In this document: piece by piece, positions 52,885-61,777 of the stretch
Numbering within the stretch: position 1 is the stretch's first letter
Layout of the letters: every line of letters starts with the position of its first letter
Assembly: GCF_002968295.1 (NCBI RefSeq)
Contig: NZ_CP134399.1
Coordinates: forward strand, 3,968,001 to 4,032,000
Origin: Mycobacterium sp. ITM-2016-00317
Lineage (GTDB): Bacteria > Actinomycetota > Actinomycetes > Mycobacteriales > Mycobacteriaceae
Direction of reading: 5' to 3'
Length of the DNA stretch: 64,000 nucleotides
The notes under the pieces: model-generated
Told to the model about the DNA's origin: nothing
The model's database searches: none
What the model saw: only the letters and a program-made list of their open reading frames with translations
Position numbers and translations under genes: made by a program

Positions 52885-54027
52885 ATGACCGTTACCGCCA
52901 ATCCACGAGTACCTGCCGCTGAACGCATCGCGGTCCGGTGCGTGGACTCCGACGTCCACCCCGCACCCCGGCGCGGCGATCTCGTCCAGTACCTCCCGGA
53001 GCCGTGGCGCAGCAAGTACTTCCTCACGCGCAAGGTCGGCGAGCAGATCTACTACGACGCACCGGACTACGCGCACTCCTACGCGATGCGCATGGACGCG
53101 TTCCCCCTGGACGGCGAATTCGCTTGCAGTGACCCCGATCTGGCGTTCAAGCAGTTGATCATGGAAGCAGGCGCCGACATAGCGATCCTGGAACCGGCGG
53201 CCTATCCGGCCCGGATTCCCGAGGCGCAGCACGCGATGTCGGTGGCGCTCAACGACTGGCAGGCCAACCACTGGCTCGACAGCCACAACAACTGGCACGA
53301 ACGCTGGCGTGGTTCCATCTGCCTGGCGATCGAAGAGCCCGAACTCAGCGTCGCCGAGATCGAACGCTGGGCCGGGCACCCCTACATGGCGCAGATCCTG
53401 ATCAAGGCCGAACCGCGCCCGTCCTGGGGAAACCCGAAGTACGACCCGATCTGGGCGGCGGCGGCCAAACACGACATCACGGTCAGTTGTCACCTGTCGC
53501 GCAGCCATTACGACGAACTGCCGATGCCACCGGTCGGGTTGCCCAGCTACAACCACGACTTCATGGTCACCTACTCACTGCTCGCGGCGAACCAGGTGAT
53601 GAGCCTGATCTTCGACGGCACCTTCGACCGCCACCCCAATCTGCACATCGTGTTCGTCGAGCACGCATTCAGCTGGATCCTGCCGCTGATGTGGCGCATG
53701 GACAAGCTCTACGAGGCACGCAAGTCCTGGATGGACATCAAGCGCAAGCCCAGCGAGTACGTCAAGGACCACATCAAGTTCACCACCCAGCCACTGGACT
53801 ACCCCGAGGACAAGACCGAGTTGATGCGGGCGTTCGACTGGATGGAGTGCGAGAAGATCCTGCTGTTCTCCAGCGACTACCCGCACTGGACCTTCGACGA
53901 TCCCCGCTGGCTGGTCAAGCACCTACCCGAACACGCCCGGGAAGCCGTGATGTTCAAGAACGGCATCGAGACCTACAAGCTGCCCGACACAGTGCCTGCA
54001 CTCGAGGGTCAGGTACGGGTTTTCTGA
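52885..54027 (+). CDS. Amidohydrolase-2 family protein
   Basis: 380 aa. VDSDVHPAPRRGDL at the N-terminus, HDITVSCHLSRSHYDELP mid-protein, and LFSSDYPHWTFDDP with the expected Asp-Tyr-Pro-His at the C-terminus. Metal-dependent hydrolase/decarboxylase, likely for a cyclic or carboxylated intermediate. GAGGAGG lies upstream of the ATG. The Rieske gene starts 3 bases after its stop. Confidence 0.87.
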   Translation: MTVTANPRVPAAERIAVRCVDSDVHPAPRRGDLVQYLPEPWRSKYFLTRKVGEQIYYDAPDYAHSYAMRMDAFPLDGEFACSDPDLAFKQLIMEAGADIAILEPAAYPARIPEAQHAMSVALNDWQANHWLDSHNNWHERWRGSICLAIEEPELSVAEIERWAGHPYMAQILIKAEPRPSWGNPKYDPIWAAAAKHDITVSCHLSRSHYDELPMPPVGLPSYNHDFMVTYSLLAANQVMSLIFDGTFDRHPNLHIVFVEHAFSWILPLMWRMDKLYEARKSWMDIKRKPSEYVKDHIKFTTQPLDYPEDKTELMRAFDWMECEKILLFSSDYPHWTFDDPRWLVKHLPEHAREAVMFKNGIETYKLPDTVPALEGQVRVF

Positions 54028-54030
54028 CAC

Positions 54031-54420
54031 ATGGACAAGGACAAGACGCCCCGGTTGGCACAGGGGCGTGAACACGTCGTCGCCACTGTCGATGAAATTC
54101 CGCCGGGCACACACAAACTCGTCCCGATCGGTCGTCACGGCGTCGGCGTCTACAACGTCAACGGCACCTTCTACGCGATCGCCAACTACTGCCCGCACGA
54201 GGGTGGTCCACTGTGTTCGGGCCGCGCCCGGGGGCGCAACGTCGTCGACGAGACGGTCCCCGGGGACGCGGTGATGGTGCGCGACATGGAGTACATCTTC
54301 TGCCCCTGGCACCAATGGGGTTTCGAGCTCGCCACGGGGACCACCGCGGTCAAGCCAGAGTGGAGTATCCGCACCTATCCCGTCCGGGTCGTCGGCAACG
54401 ACGTCCTGGTTCAGGCCTGA
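54031..54420 (+). CDS. Rieske [2Fe-2S] ferredoxin-like protein
   Basis: 129 aa. Cluster ligands in NYCPHEGGPLC (Cys-x-His) and FCPWHQWGFEL (Cys-x2-His), the standard Rieske pattern. The insert between the two boxes is longer than usual (about 35 residues). No oxygenase large subunit is encoded nearby, so it is probably an electron carrier or a regulatory subunit for the adjacent amidohydrolases. ATG at 54031. Confidence 0.9.
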   Translation: MDKDKTPRLAQGREHVVATVDEIPPGTHKLVPIGRHGVGVYNVNGTFYAIANYCPHEGGPLCSGRARGRNVVDETVPGDAVMVRDMEYIFCPWHQWGFELATGTTAVKPEWSIRTYPVRVVGNDVLVQA

Positions 54421-54452
54421 CACCCACTTGAGCCACTGAAATCGGAGCGACG

Positions 54453-55331
54453 TTGCCCAACAAGTCAATCGAAATCAACGGCGGAAACGTCGTCTACGAA
54501 ATCCTCGGGAAGTCCGGGGATTTCATCGTCCTCACTCCGGGCGGACGGTTCAGCAAGGACATCCCCGGCCTCAAGCCGCTGGCCAAGAAGCTGGTCGAGG
54601 GGGGTTACCGGGTGCTGCTGTGGGACAGGCCCAACTGCGGCAAGTCCGACGTCCAGTTCTACGGCCAGAGCGAGTCCCACATGCGCGCCGAGACCTTGCA
54701 GCAGCTGATCACCAACCTCGACATCGGCCCGGTCATCCTGCTCGGCGGGTCCGGCGGGGCCCGCGACTCGATGCTGACAACGATGCTGTATCCGGAGCTG
54801 GTCCGGAAACTGGTGGTGTGGAACATCGTCGGCGGCGTCTACGGCTCGTTCGTGCTGGGCTCGTACTACATCGTGCCGAGCATCCTGGCGGTGCGTGGTG
54901 CCGGGATGAAGGCCGTCGCCCAGGTCGCCGAATGGCAGGAGCGCATCGCCGAGAATCCGGACAACGAGGCACGCATCCTCGGTCAGGACCCCGAGGTGTT
55001 CCTGAAGCTGATGCTGCGGTGGCTCAACGCCTTCGTGCCCAAGCCCGGACAGACCATCCCGGGTGTCGAGGACGAGATGTTCGACAACATCACGGTCCCG
55101 ACGCTGATCATCCGCGGCGGCGAGAACGACCTCGATCATCCGAAGCGGACCTCGCTGGAGGTCAGCTGCCTGATCAAGGGCTCGAAGGTGATCGATCCCC
55201 CGTGGCCCGAGGACGCGTGGGAGCGGGCCGGCGAAGCGCGCGCCTCGGGGAAGGTCAAGCGGTTCAACATGTTCGACACCTGGGTGCAGGCCGCGCCGGC
55301 GATCCTGGACTTCCTGCAGAAGTCGAAATGA
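54453..55331 (+). CDS. Alpha/beta-hydrolase fold protein
   Basis: 292 aa. LLWDRPNCGKSDVQF and a nucleophile elbow ILLGGSGGARDSML (Ser in GGSGG), acid candidate in IIRGGENDLDHP. I cannot find the usual late catalytic His; the tail FNMFDTWVQAAPAILDFLQK has none. It may be an inactive or altered hydrolase, or use a nearby His in DHPKR. TTG at 54453 has CGGAG upstream. Last gene of the 51742 operon. Confidence 0.8.
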   Translation: MPNKSIEINGGNVVYEILGKSGDFIVLTPGGRFSKDIPGLKPLAKKLVEGGYRVLLWDRPNCGKSDVQFYGQSESHMRAETLQQLITNLDIGPVILLGGSGGARDSMLTTMLYPELVRKLVVWNIVGGVYGSFVLGSYYIVPSILAVRGAGMKAVAQVAEWQERIAENPDNEARILGQDPEVFLKLMLRWLNAFVPKPGQTIPGVEDEMFDNITVPTLIIRGGENDLDHPKRTSLEVSCLIKGSKVIDPPWPEDAWERAGEARASGKVKRFNMFDTWVQAAPAILDFLQKSK

Positions 55332-55411
55332 CCGCGGGCTCGGCGTCCCGAGTGTGGGCCATATGCACGCCGGCGGGCGGATTTCGGTACACAAGGCCCA
55401 CAGTCTCCCGC

Positions 55412-55888
55412 TCAGTCCGTGATGACGATGCGGACCTCGCTGTTGGTCGCAGCCTCCAGCGCGGTGTGGATGCGGCTCTCGGGGATGCGTTCCAGGTCGG
55501 CCTTGCGCAACCTCACCGTGATGATGTCCCAGCCCTCGTCGCCCGTCGTCCGGTCGACCACGCCGGTCAGCCCGAAACCCGCGAGCACACCGTGGGCGTC
55601 GTCGTCGGTGCCGTGACTGACGAAGGTCAGTACGCCGGGGACCGGATCGGTGGCGAAGGCGGCGGCGCAGAGGCCGATCGCCTTGTCCTGCAGGACTTGC
55701 GGATCGCTACCGCGCATCAGGATCTCCACCTCGCGGCGCTTGGGCGGCAGCGCGGGCAGGTTGTTGTCGATCAGCTCGGCGCCCGCGTCGGTGGCCAGCC
55801 GGCCCAGTTCGGCCATACCGGCGCTCAGCTGGTCGGCGGTCAGCTTCCCGGCCAGGTCGACGCCGACTCGCACCACCGCTGTTCGCAT
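55412..55888 (-). CDS. Conserved-type hypothetical protein
   Basis: 158 aa, no signal peptide or membrane helix, no recognised domain. Alternating beta-alpha texture: RTAVVRVGVDLAGKLTADQL, EVEILMRGSDPQVLQDKAIG, WDIITVRLRKADLERIPE, EVRIVITD. It lies alone on the minus strand, with its start only 20 bases from the divergent NuoF-like gene. It reads like a small binding protein; function unknown. Confidence 0.55.
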   Translation of the reverse strand: MRTAVVRVGVDLAGKLTADQLSAGMAELGRLATDAGAELIDNNLPALPPKRREVEILMRGSDPQVLQDKAIGLCAAAFATDPVPGVLTFVSHGTDDDAHGVLAGFGLTGVVDRTTGDEGWDIITVRLRKADLERIPESRIHTALEAATNSEVRIVITD

Positions 55889-55908
55889 GCACGGAAGGGT
55901 AACCGGAG

Positions 55909-57201
55909 ATGAGCACGGCGATGAACACCGAACTGACCGTCACCGCATGGCCCGGGCTGACACCGCGACTGCTCCGTATCGGTACCGGTCCCGAAACTGC
56001 CGACCAGTACCGCGACGCGGGCGGCTATCTCCCGTTGGCCGATGTCGACGCCCTGCACGACGCGATCGCCCACGCGGGTGTGCTCGGCCGCGGCGGCGCA
56101 GCGTTCCCGATGGCGGTGAAGCTGTCCACCGTGCGGAGGGCTTTTCAGCGCGGCGCCGACACCGTGCTGGTGGCCAACGGCGAAGAGGGCGAACCCGCCT
56201 CGGTCAAGGACCGCTGGCTGTTGCGCAACCGCCCGCACCTGGTGCTCGACGGGCTGCGGCTGGCCGCACAGATCATCGGTGCCCGGCATGCCCACGTCTA
56301 CGTGTCCGACAGCGGGGCCGCCGGCGCAGTGCGCGCGGCGCTCGACGAGTTGACTCCCGGTGCGCTCGACGGCGTCACCGTCACCGTCCAGGTGGTGGCA
56401 CCCACCTATGTGGCCGGCGAGGAGACCGCGGCGGTGCGGGCCATCAACGGCGGGCCCGCCAAACCCACCGACAAGCCGCCCCGGCCGTTCGAGGAAGGAG
56501 TCGGCGGCCTGCCCACCATGGTCAGCAACGTCGAGACGCTGGCCAACCTGCCCTACGTGCACCGCCTCGGCCCGGCCGACTACCGCCGGGAGGGCACCGA
56601 ACGCTCCCCCGGCACGTTCCTGGCGACCCTGACAGGCGGCGGCCGGGCACCCGGCCTCTACGAGGTCCCGTTCGGCACGTCCGCCGCGGATCTCGTTGCG
56701 CTTCACGGGGTGTCTGCCGAGCAGGTCCGCGGTGCGCTGATGGGCGGGTACTTCGCCGGTCTGCTGGACCGGCGTGTCCTCGACGGCCGGCTCGACCACG
56801 AGTCGCTGCGCGGACTCGGCAGTGGCCTGGGGTGCGGCGCGGTGTCGCTGATCACCGACGAGTGCCCGGTCGCGGTCGGCGCCTCGGTGCTGTCCTACTA
56901 CGACCGCGAGAACGCCGATCAGTGCGGTTCGTGCTTCAACGGCACCGCGGCGATGGCCGCCGCGGCGGCAGCGCTGCGCGACGGCGTCGCCGATGCCGAC
57001 GACGTGGCGCGGCTGCAGCGATGGTCGGTCGTCCTGCGCGGCCGCGGGGCGTGCGCCACCCTCGATGCCGCCTGCAACATCGCGGCCAGCCTGCTGGCCA
57101 TGTTCCCCGACGAGGTGGCCCGCCATCTGACCGCGGACTGCCCGGACTGCAGCGCAGGTGCTTTCAGCTCCGCCCGGCCGTTCGAAGTGGAGGCACTGTG
57201 A
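55909..57201 (+). CDS. NuoF-like flavoprotein (NADH:ferredoxin reductase candidate)
   Basis: 430 aa related to the 51-kDa subunit of complex I. FMN/NADH loops GVLGRGGAAFPMAVKL and VANGEEGEPASVKDRWLLRN, SLBB-type region (GLPTMVSNVETLANLP), and a C-terminal iron-sulfur segment with CGSCFNG ... RGACATLDAACN. No other complex I gene is present and a ferredoxin follows with a GTGA overlap, so it is likely the reductase that feeds P450-type ferredoxins (inference). Start ATG at 55909 or 55921. Confidence 0.82.
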   Translation: MSTAMNTELTVTAWPGLTPRLLRIGTGPETADQYRDAGGYLPLADVDALHDAIAHAGVLGRGGAAFPMAVKLSTVRRAFQRGADTVLVANGEEGEPASVKDRWLLRNRPHLVLDGLRLAAQIIGARHAHVYVSDSGAAGAVRAALDELTPGALDGVTVTVQVVAPTYVAGEETAAVRAINGGPAKPTDKPPRPFEEGVGGLPTMVSNVETLANLPYVHRLGPADYRREGTERSPGTFLATLTGGGRAPGLYEVPFGTSAADLVALHGVSAEQVRGALMGGYFAGLLDRRVLDGRLDHESLRGLGSGLGCGAVSLITDECPVAVGASVLSYYDRENADQCGSCFNGTAAMAAAAAALRDGVADADDVARLQRWSVVLRGRGACATLDAACNIAASLLAMFPDEVARHLTADCPDCSAGAFSSARPFEVEAL

Positions 57202-57503
57202 CCGACAGGATGCGGATCAAGCTCGACCGGACGCTGTGTGACGGGTTCGGCATCTGCGCCAAACATGCGCCGGAGTACTTCTCTCTGGACGACTGGGGAT
57301 ACGCGGTGCTGGTCGGCGACGGCGACATCCCCGAGCAGGACCGCGACGCCGTCCAGCGGGCCCTGCTGGACTGCCCGGTGCACGCGATCCTGGAGATCGG
57401 TGAGCGCCGCCCGGACGAGACACCGATCCGGCCGTTGCGCGAACCTGACCTGGAGAACCTGAAGACCGAGGACAACGAAGCGGAGTGGGGGTTTTCGCGA
57501 TGA
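57198..57503 (+). CDS. Ferredoxin ([3Fe-4S]/[4Fe-4S] P450 type)
   Basis: 101 aa. Cluster motif CDGFGIC ... DCPVHAI, the single-cluster pattern of P450 ferredoxins. A 35-residue acidic C-terminal tail (RPLREPDLENLKTEDNEAEW) is longer than in the other ferredoxins here and might dock the NuoF-like partner or the next enzyme. GTG start overlaps the previous stop; the end overlaps the next ATG. Confidence 0.88.
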   Translation: MTDRMRIKLDRTLCDGFGICAKHAPEYFSLDDWGYAVLVGDGDIPEQDRDAVQRALLDCPVHAILEIGERRPDETPIRPLREPDLENLKTEDNEAEWGFSR

Positions 57504-59146
57504 GCCGACTTCCACTGCCGCAGTTGACCTTCGACAACGAGTTCTTCTGGACCTCGGGCGCCGACGGGGTGCTGCGGATCCAGGAGTGCGGGGACTGCAA
57601 GGCGCTGATCCATCCGCCGCAGCCGGTGTGCCGCTATTGCCACGGCCACAACATGGGTCCGCGCGAGGTGTCCGGACGGGCGGTGCTCTCGGCGTTCACC
57701 GTCAACGAGAGGTTCTCCATCCCTGGACTGCCCGCACCGTACGTCGTGGCCCAGGTCGCGATCGAGGAGGATCCGCGGGTCCGGTTGACCACCAACATCA
57801 TCGACTGTGACCCCGGCGAACTGGAGCTGGGCCGCGTCCTCGAGGTGGTCTTCGAGGAGAACGACGACGTGTGGCTGCCGCTGTTCCGGCCCACCGCGGA
57901 GCCGGAGACCGCTCCACTGCCCGAGGACGAGATCGCCCCGCAGGACTTCGCGAAGTTCGTCCGGCCGATGCTGACGGCGGAGAAGTTCGAGGATGCGGCC
58001 GCGATCACCGGCATCGGCGCGTCGAAGATGGGGCGGCGCCTGATGGTGTCGCCGTTGTCGCTGACGCTGGAGGCGTGTGAGGCGGCGATCGCCGACGCCG
58101 GGCTGACGCTGGCCGACATCGACGGCCTGTCCACCTATCCGGCGATGGACGCGATGGGCATGGGTGAGGGCGGCGTCACCGCGCTCGAGGGGGCGCTCGG
58201 TATCCGGCCGACCTGGATCAACGGCGGGATGGACACCTTCGGTCCCGGCGGATCGGTGATCGCCGCGGTGATGGCGGTCGCGACCGGGATGGCGCGGCAC
58301 GTGCTGTGCTTCCGCACACTGTGGGAGGCCACCTTCAACCAGTTGATGAAGGAAGGCAAAGTCTCGCCGCCGGGCGGGATCAGGGTGAACAACTGGCAGG
58401 CGCCGTTCGGGGCCACCTCGGCCGCGCACACGCTGGCGCTCAACGCGCAGCGGCACTTTCACCGGTACGGCACCACGAAGGAAACGCTGGGCTGGATCGC
58501 GCTGAACCAGCGCGCCAACGCCACGCTGAATCCGACGGCGATCTACCGCGATCCGATGACGATGGAGGACTACCTCAACGCGCGGCCCATCACCACACCG
58601 TTCGGCCTCTACGACTGTGACGTGCCGTGCGACGGCGCCGTCGCCGTCGTGGTGTCGGCCGTCGACGCTGCCGCCGACCTGCCGAAACCGCCGGTGTACT
58701 TCGAGGCGGTCGGCACCCAGATCATCGAGCGCACCGACTGGGATCAGACCACGCTGACCCACGAACCCCAGGTCCTCGGGCAGGCCGCCCACCTCTGGAC
58801 CAGAACGTCGTTGCGACCCGCGGATGTCGACGTCGCCGAACTGTACGACGGGTTCACCTTCAACTGCCTGTCCTGGCTGGAGGCCCTCGGGTTCTGTGGA
58901 ATCGGCGAGGCCAAGGACTTCCTCGACGGCGGCGCTGCCATCGCCCGCGACGGGGTGATCCCGCTGAACACCCACGGCGGGCAGCTGTCCCACGGACGCA
59001 CGCACGGTATGGGTCTGATCCACGAGGCGGTGTCACAGCTGCGGGGCGAGGCAGGCGACCGACAGGTGGCCGACGCCCGGGTGGCCGTCGTCAGCAGTGG
59101 TGGACTGACCCCCAGCGGCGTGATGCTGCTGCGGACCGGCACATGA
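57500..59146 (+). CDS. DUF35-thiolase fusion protein (Ltp2/ChsH2-DUF35-like)
   Basis: 548 aa. Residues 1-150: zinc ribbon with CGDCKALIHPPQPVCRYC and an OB fold (LSAFTVNERFSIPGLPAPYV). Residues 165-548: thiolase fold (AAITGIGASKMGRRLMVSPL) in which the GHP motif is lost (HGGQLSHGRTHGMGL). This joins in one chain the two parts that are separate at 20612/21064 and in known steroid aldolases. It probably does retro-aldol cleavage of a CoA ester (inference). ATGA overlap with the ferredoxin gene and with the hydrolase gene. Confidence 0.88.
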   Translation: MSRLPLPQLTFDNEFFWTSGADGVLRIQECGDCKALIHPPQPVCRYCHGHNMGPREVSGRAVLSAFTVNERFSIPGLPAPYVVAQVAIEEDPRVRLTTNIIDCDPGELELGRVLEVVFEENDDVWLPLFRPTAEPETAPLPEDEIAPQDFAKFVRPMLTAEKFEDAAAITGIGASKMGRRLMVSPLSLTLEACEAAIADAGLTLADIDGLSTYPAMDAMGMGEGGVTALEGALGIRPTWINGGMDTFGPGGSVIAAVMAVATGMARHVLCFRTLWEATFNQLMKEGKVSPPGGIRVNNWQAPFGATSAAHTLALNAQRHFHRYGTTKETLGWIALNQRANATLNPTAIYRDPMTMEDYLNARPITTPFGLYDCDVPCDGAVAVVVSAVDAAADLPKPPVYFEAVGTQIIERTDWDQTTLTHEPQVLGQAAHLWTRTSLRPADVDVAELYDGFTFNCLSWLEALGFCGIGEAKDFLDGGAAIARDGVIPLNTHGGQLSHGRTHGMGLIHEAVSQLRGEAGDRQVADARVAVVSSGGLTPSGVMLLRTGT

Positions 59147-60024
59147 CGGTGGCACCGCGGCCGCGGGTCATCCTCGTCGACGGGATTCCGATGTCGGGTC
59201 TGGTGGCGCAGGCGCCGGATCCGCGCGCGGTGATCGTCGCGGTGCACGGTGGGGCGACCTCGGCGGCGTACTTCGACTGCCCCGCCCATCCGGAACTCTC
59301 ACTGTTAAGACAGGCTGCGGCAAGCGGTTTCACCGCGATCGCGCTGGACCGCCCCGGATACGGCACGTCGGCGGTGTATGCCGGTGAGTTCGCCGATCCG
59401 GCCCGCCGGGTGGCCGTCACCTCCGAGGCGGTGGACAAGATCCTGGCCGGCAGCGCCCGCGGCGCGGGGGTGCTCGTGCTCGGCCACTCGGCCGGATGTG
59501 AACTCGCGCTGCGGCTCGCGACCACCCGCGATGACGTGATCGGCGTCGAGTTGTCCGGCACCGGCCTGCGCTACAGCGATACGGCCAAGGACATCGTCGC
59601 CTCGGCGACGATGACCAACCGGCCCGCAGGGCTACGCGATCTGCTCTGGGAGCCGTCGCACCTCTACCCCGCCGAAGTGCTCACCGGGGCGCTGTCCGCG
59701 CAGGGGGCCGCCTACGAGGGCGAGGTGACAGCGAACTGGTCGCGGCGGGATTTCCCGGCCGTCGCCGCCGACGTGCGGGTGCCGGTGCAGTTCACCATCG
59801 CCGAGCACGAAAGAGTCTGGCAGACGGGACCGCAGGCCGTATCGGCCATCTCCGGGCTGTTCACCGCATCCCCGCAGGTCCGGATCAACGAGATGTCCGA
59901 CAGCGGGCACAACCTCTCTGTCGGGCTGACGGCCGGTGACTACCACCGGAAAGTGTTGTCGTTCACCGAGAAGTGCATCGCGGACGCACAGGGCCGCGAG
60001 CGGAAACAAGTGGAGGCGAGCTGA
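59143..60024 (+). CDS. Alpha/beta hydrolase
   Basis: 293 aa. Oxyanion region VAVHGGATSAAYF, LDRPGYGTS, nucleophile elbow VLGHSAGCELALR, and a late MSDSGHNLSVG with the catalytic His. A competent serine hydrolase or C-C/ester hydrolase. ATG at 59143 overlaps the thiolase stop, and its own stop overlaps the next ATG (TGATG). Confidence 0.85.
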   Translation: MTVAPRPRVILVDGIPMSGLVAQAPDPRAVIVAVHGGATSAAYFDCPAHPELSLLRQAAASGFTAIALDRPGYGTSAVYAGEFADPARRVAVTSEAVDKILAGSARGAGVLVLGHSAGCELALRLATTRDDVIGVELSGTGLRYSDTAKDIVASATMTNRPAGLRDLLWEPSHLYPAEVLTGALSAQGAAYEGEVTANWSRRDFPAVAADVRVPVQFTIAEHERVWQTGPQAVSAISGLFTASPQVRINEMSDSGHNLSVGLTAGDYHRKVLSFTEKCIADAQGRERKQVEAS

Positions 60025-60842
60025 TGCGCGTCGGATTCATCGGTCTGGGCAGCCAGGGCGGGCCCATGGCACGCCGGATCGCCGAGGGAGGCTTCGAGAC
60101 CACGCTGTGGGCGCGGCGGCCCGCCAGCCTCGAACCGTATGCCGACACCCCGGCGAAGACGGCCGCCACCCCGGCAGAACTCGGCGCCGCGAGCGACCTC
60201 GTGTGTCTGTGCGTGGTCGGCGACGACGACGTCCGCGAGGTGCTCTACGGCGACACCGGCGTGCTGGCCGGCATGGCCGACGGTGGGATCATCGCGATCC
60301 ACAGCACCGTGCATCCCGACACCTGCCGGGAGATCGCGGACAAGGCGGCGGCGCAGGGGGTTTCGGTGATCGACGCCCCGGTCAGCGGTGGCGGCCCCGC
60401 GGTGGAGCAGGGCACGCTGCTGGTGATGGTGGGCGGCGACGAAGAGGTCGCGGAGCGCTGCCGGCCGGTGTTTGCGACGTACGCCGACCCGATCGTGCAC
60501 CTCGGTCCGCTCGGCGCCGGACAGAACACCAAGATCCTGAACAACCTGTTGTTCAGCGCGAATCTCGGCAGCGCCGTGAGCACCCTGGAACTGGGCGAGT
60601 CGCTCGGTATCCCCCGCGACAAGCTCGTCGAGGTGCTCAACCGGGGCTCGGCCACCAGCAAGGCGGTGGGCAGCATCTCGATGTTCGGCGGCACCCTGGA
60701 CGGGTTGGCCCCGATCGCCGGCGCATTGCTGCAGAAGGACGTGCGGCACGCGGCGAGCCTGGCCGCCGCCGCGAAAGCCGCCGAGGGCGCGGTGTTCACG
60801 GCGGCGGATGCGGCGCTGGAATCCATGGATCACAGGCGATGA
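60024..60842 (+). CDS. 3-hydroxyisobutyrate dehydrogenase family protein
   Basis: 272 aa. NAD(P) loop VGFIGLGSQGGPMARRI, substrate segment DAPVSGGGPAVEQGTL, catalytic Lys in GQNTKILNNLL. Acts on 3-hydroxy acids or related semialdehydes, suggesting that branched-chain C4 units are released from the substrate (inference). Followed by tandem mini-ORF repeats; its TGA overlaps the first repeat ATG. Confidence 0.88.
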   Translation: MRVGFIGLGSQGGPMARRIAEGGFETTLWARRPASLEPYADTPAKTAATPAELGAASDLVCLCVVGDDDVREVLYGDTGVLAGMADGGIIAIHSTVHPDTCREIADKAAAQGVSVIDAPVSGGGPAVEQGTLLVMVGGDEEVAERCRPVFATYADPIVHLGPLGAGQNTKILNNLLFSANLGSAVSTLELGESLGIPRDKLVEVLNRGSATSKAVGSISMFGGTLDGLAPIAGALLQKDVRHAASLAAAAKAAEGAVFTAADAALESMDHRR

Positions 60843-60923
60843 GCGCTTGCGCGAAGAGCAGAAGACCACGATGAGCGCTTGCGCGAAGAGCAGAAGACCA
60901 CGATGAGCGCTTGCGCGAAGAGC
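60839..60923 (+). repeat. Tandem MSACAK mini-ORF repeats (copies 3-5)
   Basis: Two exact 32-bp units at 60839-60870 and 60871-60902, each beginning ATGAGCGCTTGCGCGAAGAG, and a third start at 60903 that becomes the N-terminus of the next gene. Each full unit encodes MSACAKSRRPR and its stop overlaps the ATG of the next unit (ATGA). Confidence 0.88.
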
Positions 60924-61733
60924 GCCGTCGGCTTCGTGGGCGCCGGCCGCATGGGCGCCCCGATGGTCGAGCGCCTCGTCAAGGCCGGCCACGACGTGCG
61001 GGTGCTGGGCAGGTCGGCCGAGAAGTGCGTCGCCATCTCAGAACTCGGCGCCACCGCGGTGACCGGACTCGACGAGGTGGCCGTCGACGCCGCCGTGGTG
61101 GTGATCTGCGTCTTCACCGATGCCCAGGTGCGCGAGATCTGTCTGGACGGTGGACTGCTCGCCGCCATGCCGACCGGCTCTGTGCTGGTCGTGCACACCA
61201 CCGGCAGCCCGCGCACCGCCGAACTGCTGGCCGCGGCAGCGCCCGGGATCGCTGTGCTCGACGCGCCGGTCAGCGGTGGACCGCACGACATCGCGGCCGG
61301 GAACATCACGTTGTTCGTCGGCGGGGATGTGACAGCCCTGGAAGCGGCCCGTCCCGTGCTGGCTGCGTACGCCGACCCGATCCTGCATGTCGGCGGTCTG
61401 GGCACGGGCCAGTGGGTGAAATTGCTCAACAACGCGATGTTCGCCGCTCAGCTCGGAATGTTGCGTGAGGCAGCATCGTTCGCCGCGCACGTGGGAGTGC
61501 GCGAGGCCGGGCTGCTGGAAGCGGTCGGGCACGGCAGTGGGGCCAGCCGCGCCGCCGAGATCGCCGGCGCGCGAGGGTCGGTGCAGTCGTTCATCGAGTC
61601 GGTCGGCGAGTTCCTCGGCAAGGATGTCGCGGTGGTGCGTGAGGTGGCCGCCGAGGCGGGTGGTGACCTGGGCTTACTCGAAGGGCTTCTGGACTTGGTC
61701 GTTGGCGCACCGACCGACGGCACACCCCGGTGA
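60903..61733 (+). CDS. 3-hydroxyisobutyrate dehydrogenase family protein with repeat-derived N-terminus
   Basis: 276 aa. VGFVGAGRMGAPMVERLVKA, LDAPVSGGPHDIAAGNIT, catalytic Lys in GQWVKLLNNAMFAAQ. The first seven residues MSACAKS come from the third copy of the mini-ORF repeat, after which the family sequence starts at AVGFVG. A paralogue of the preceding gene (same motif spacing), but divergent; the two may form a heteromer or act on successive substrates. Confidence 0.87.
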   Translation: MSACAKSAVGFVGAGRMGAPMVERLVKAGHDVRVLGRSAEKCVAISELGATAVTGLDEVAVDAAVVVICVFTDAQVREICLDGGLLAAMPTGSVLVVHTTGSPRTAELLAAAAPGIAVLDAPVSGGPHDIAAGNITLFVGGDVTALEAARPVLAAYADPILHVGGLGTGQWVKLLNNAMFAAQLGMLREAASFAAHVGVREAGLLEAVGHGSGASRAAEIAGARGSVQSFIESVGEFLGKDVAVVREVAAEAGGDLGLLEGLLDLVVGAPTDGTPR

Positions 61734-61777
61734 GAACCAACACCGCAGAATCCATTGCTGGACCACAGGAAACTGTT

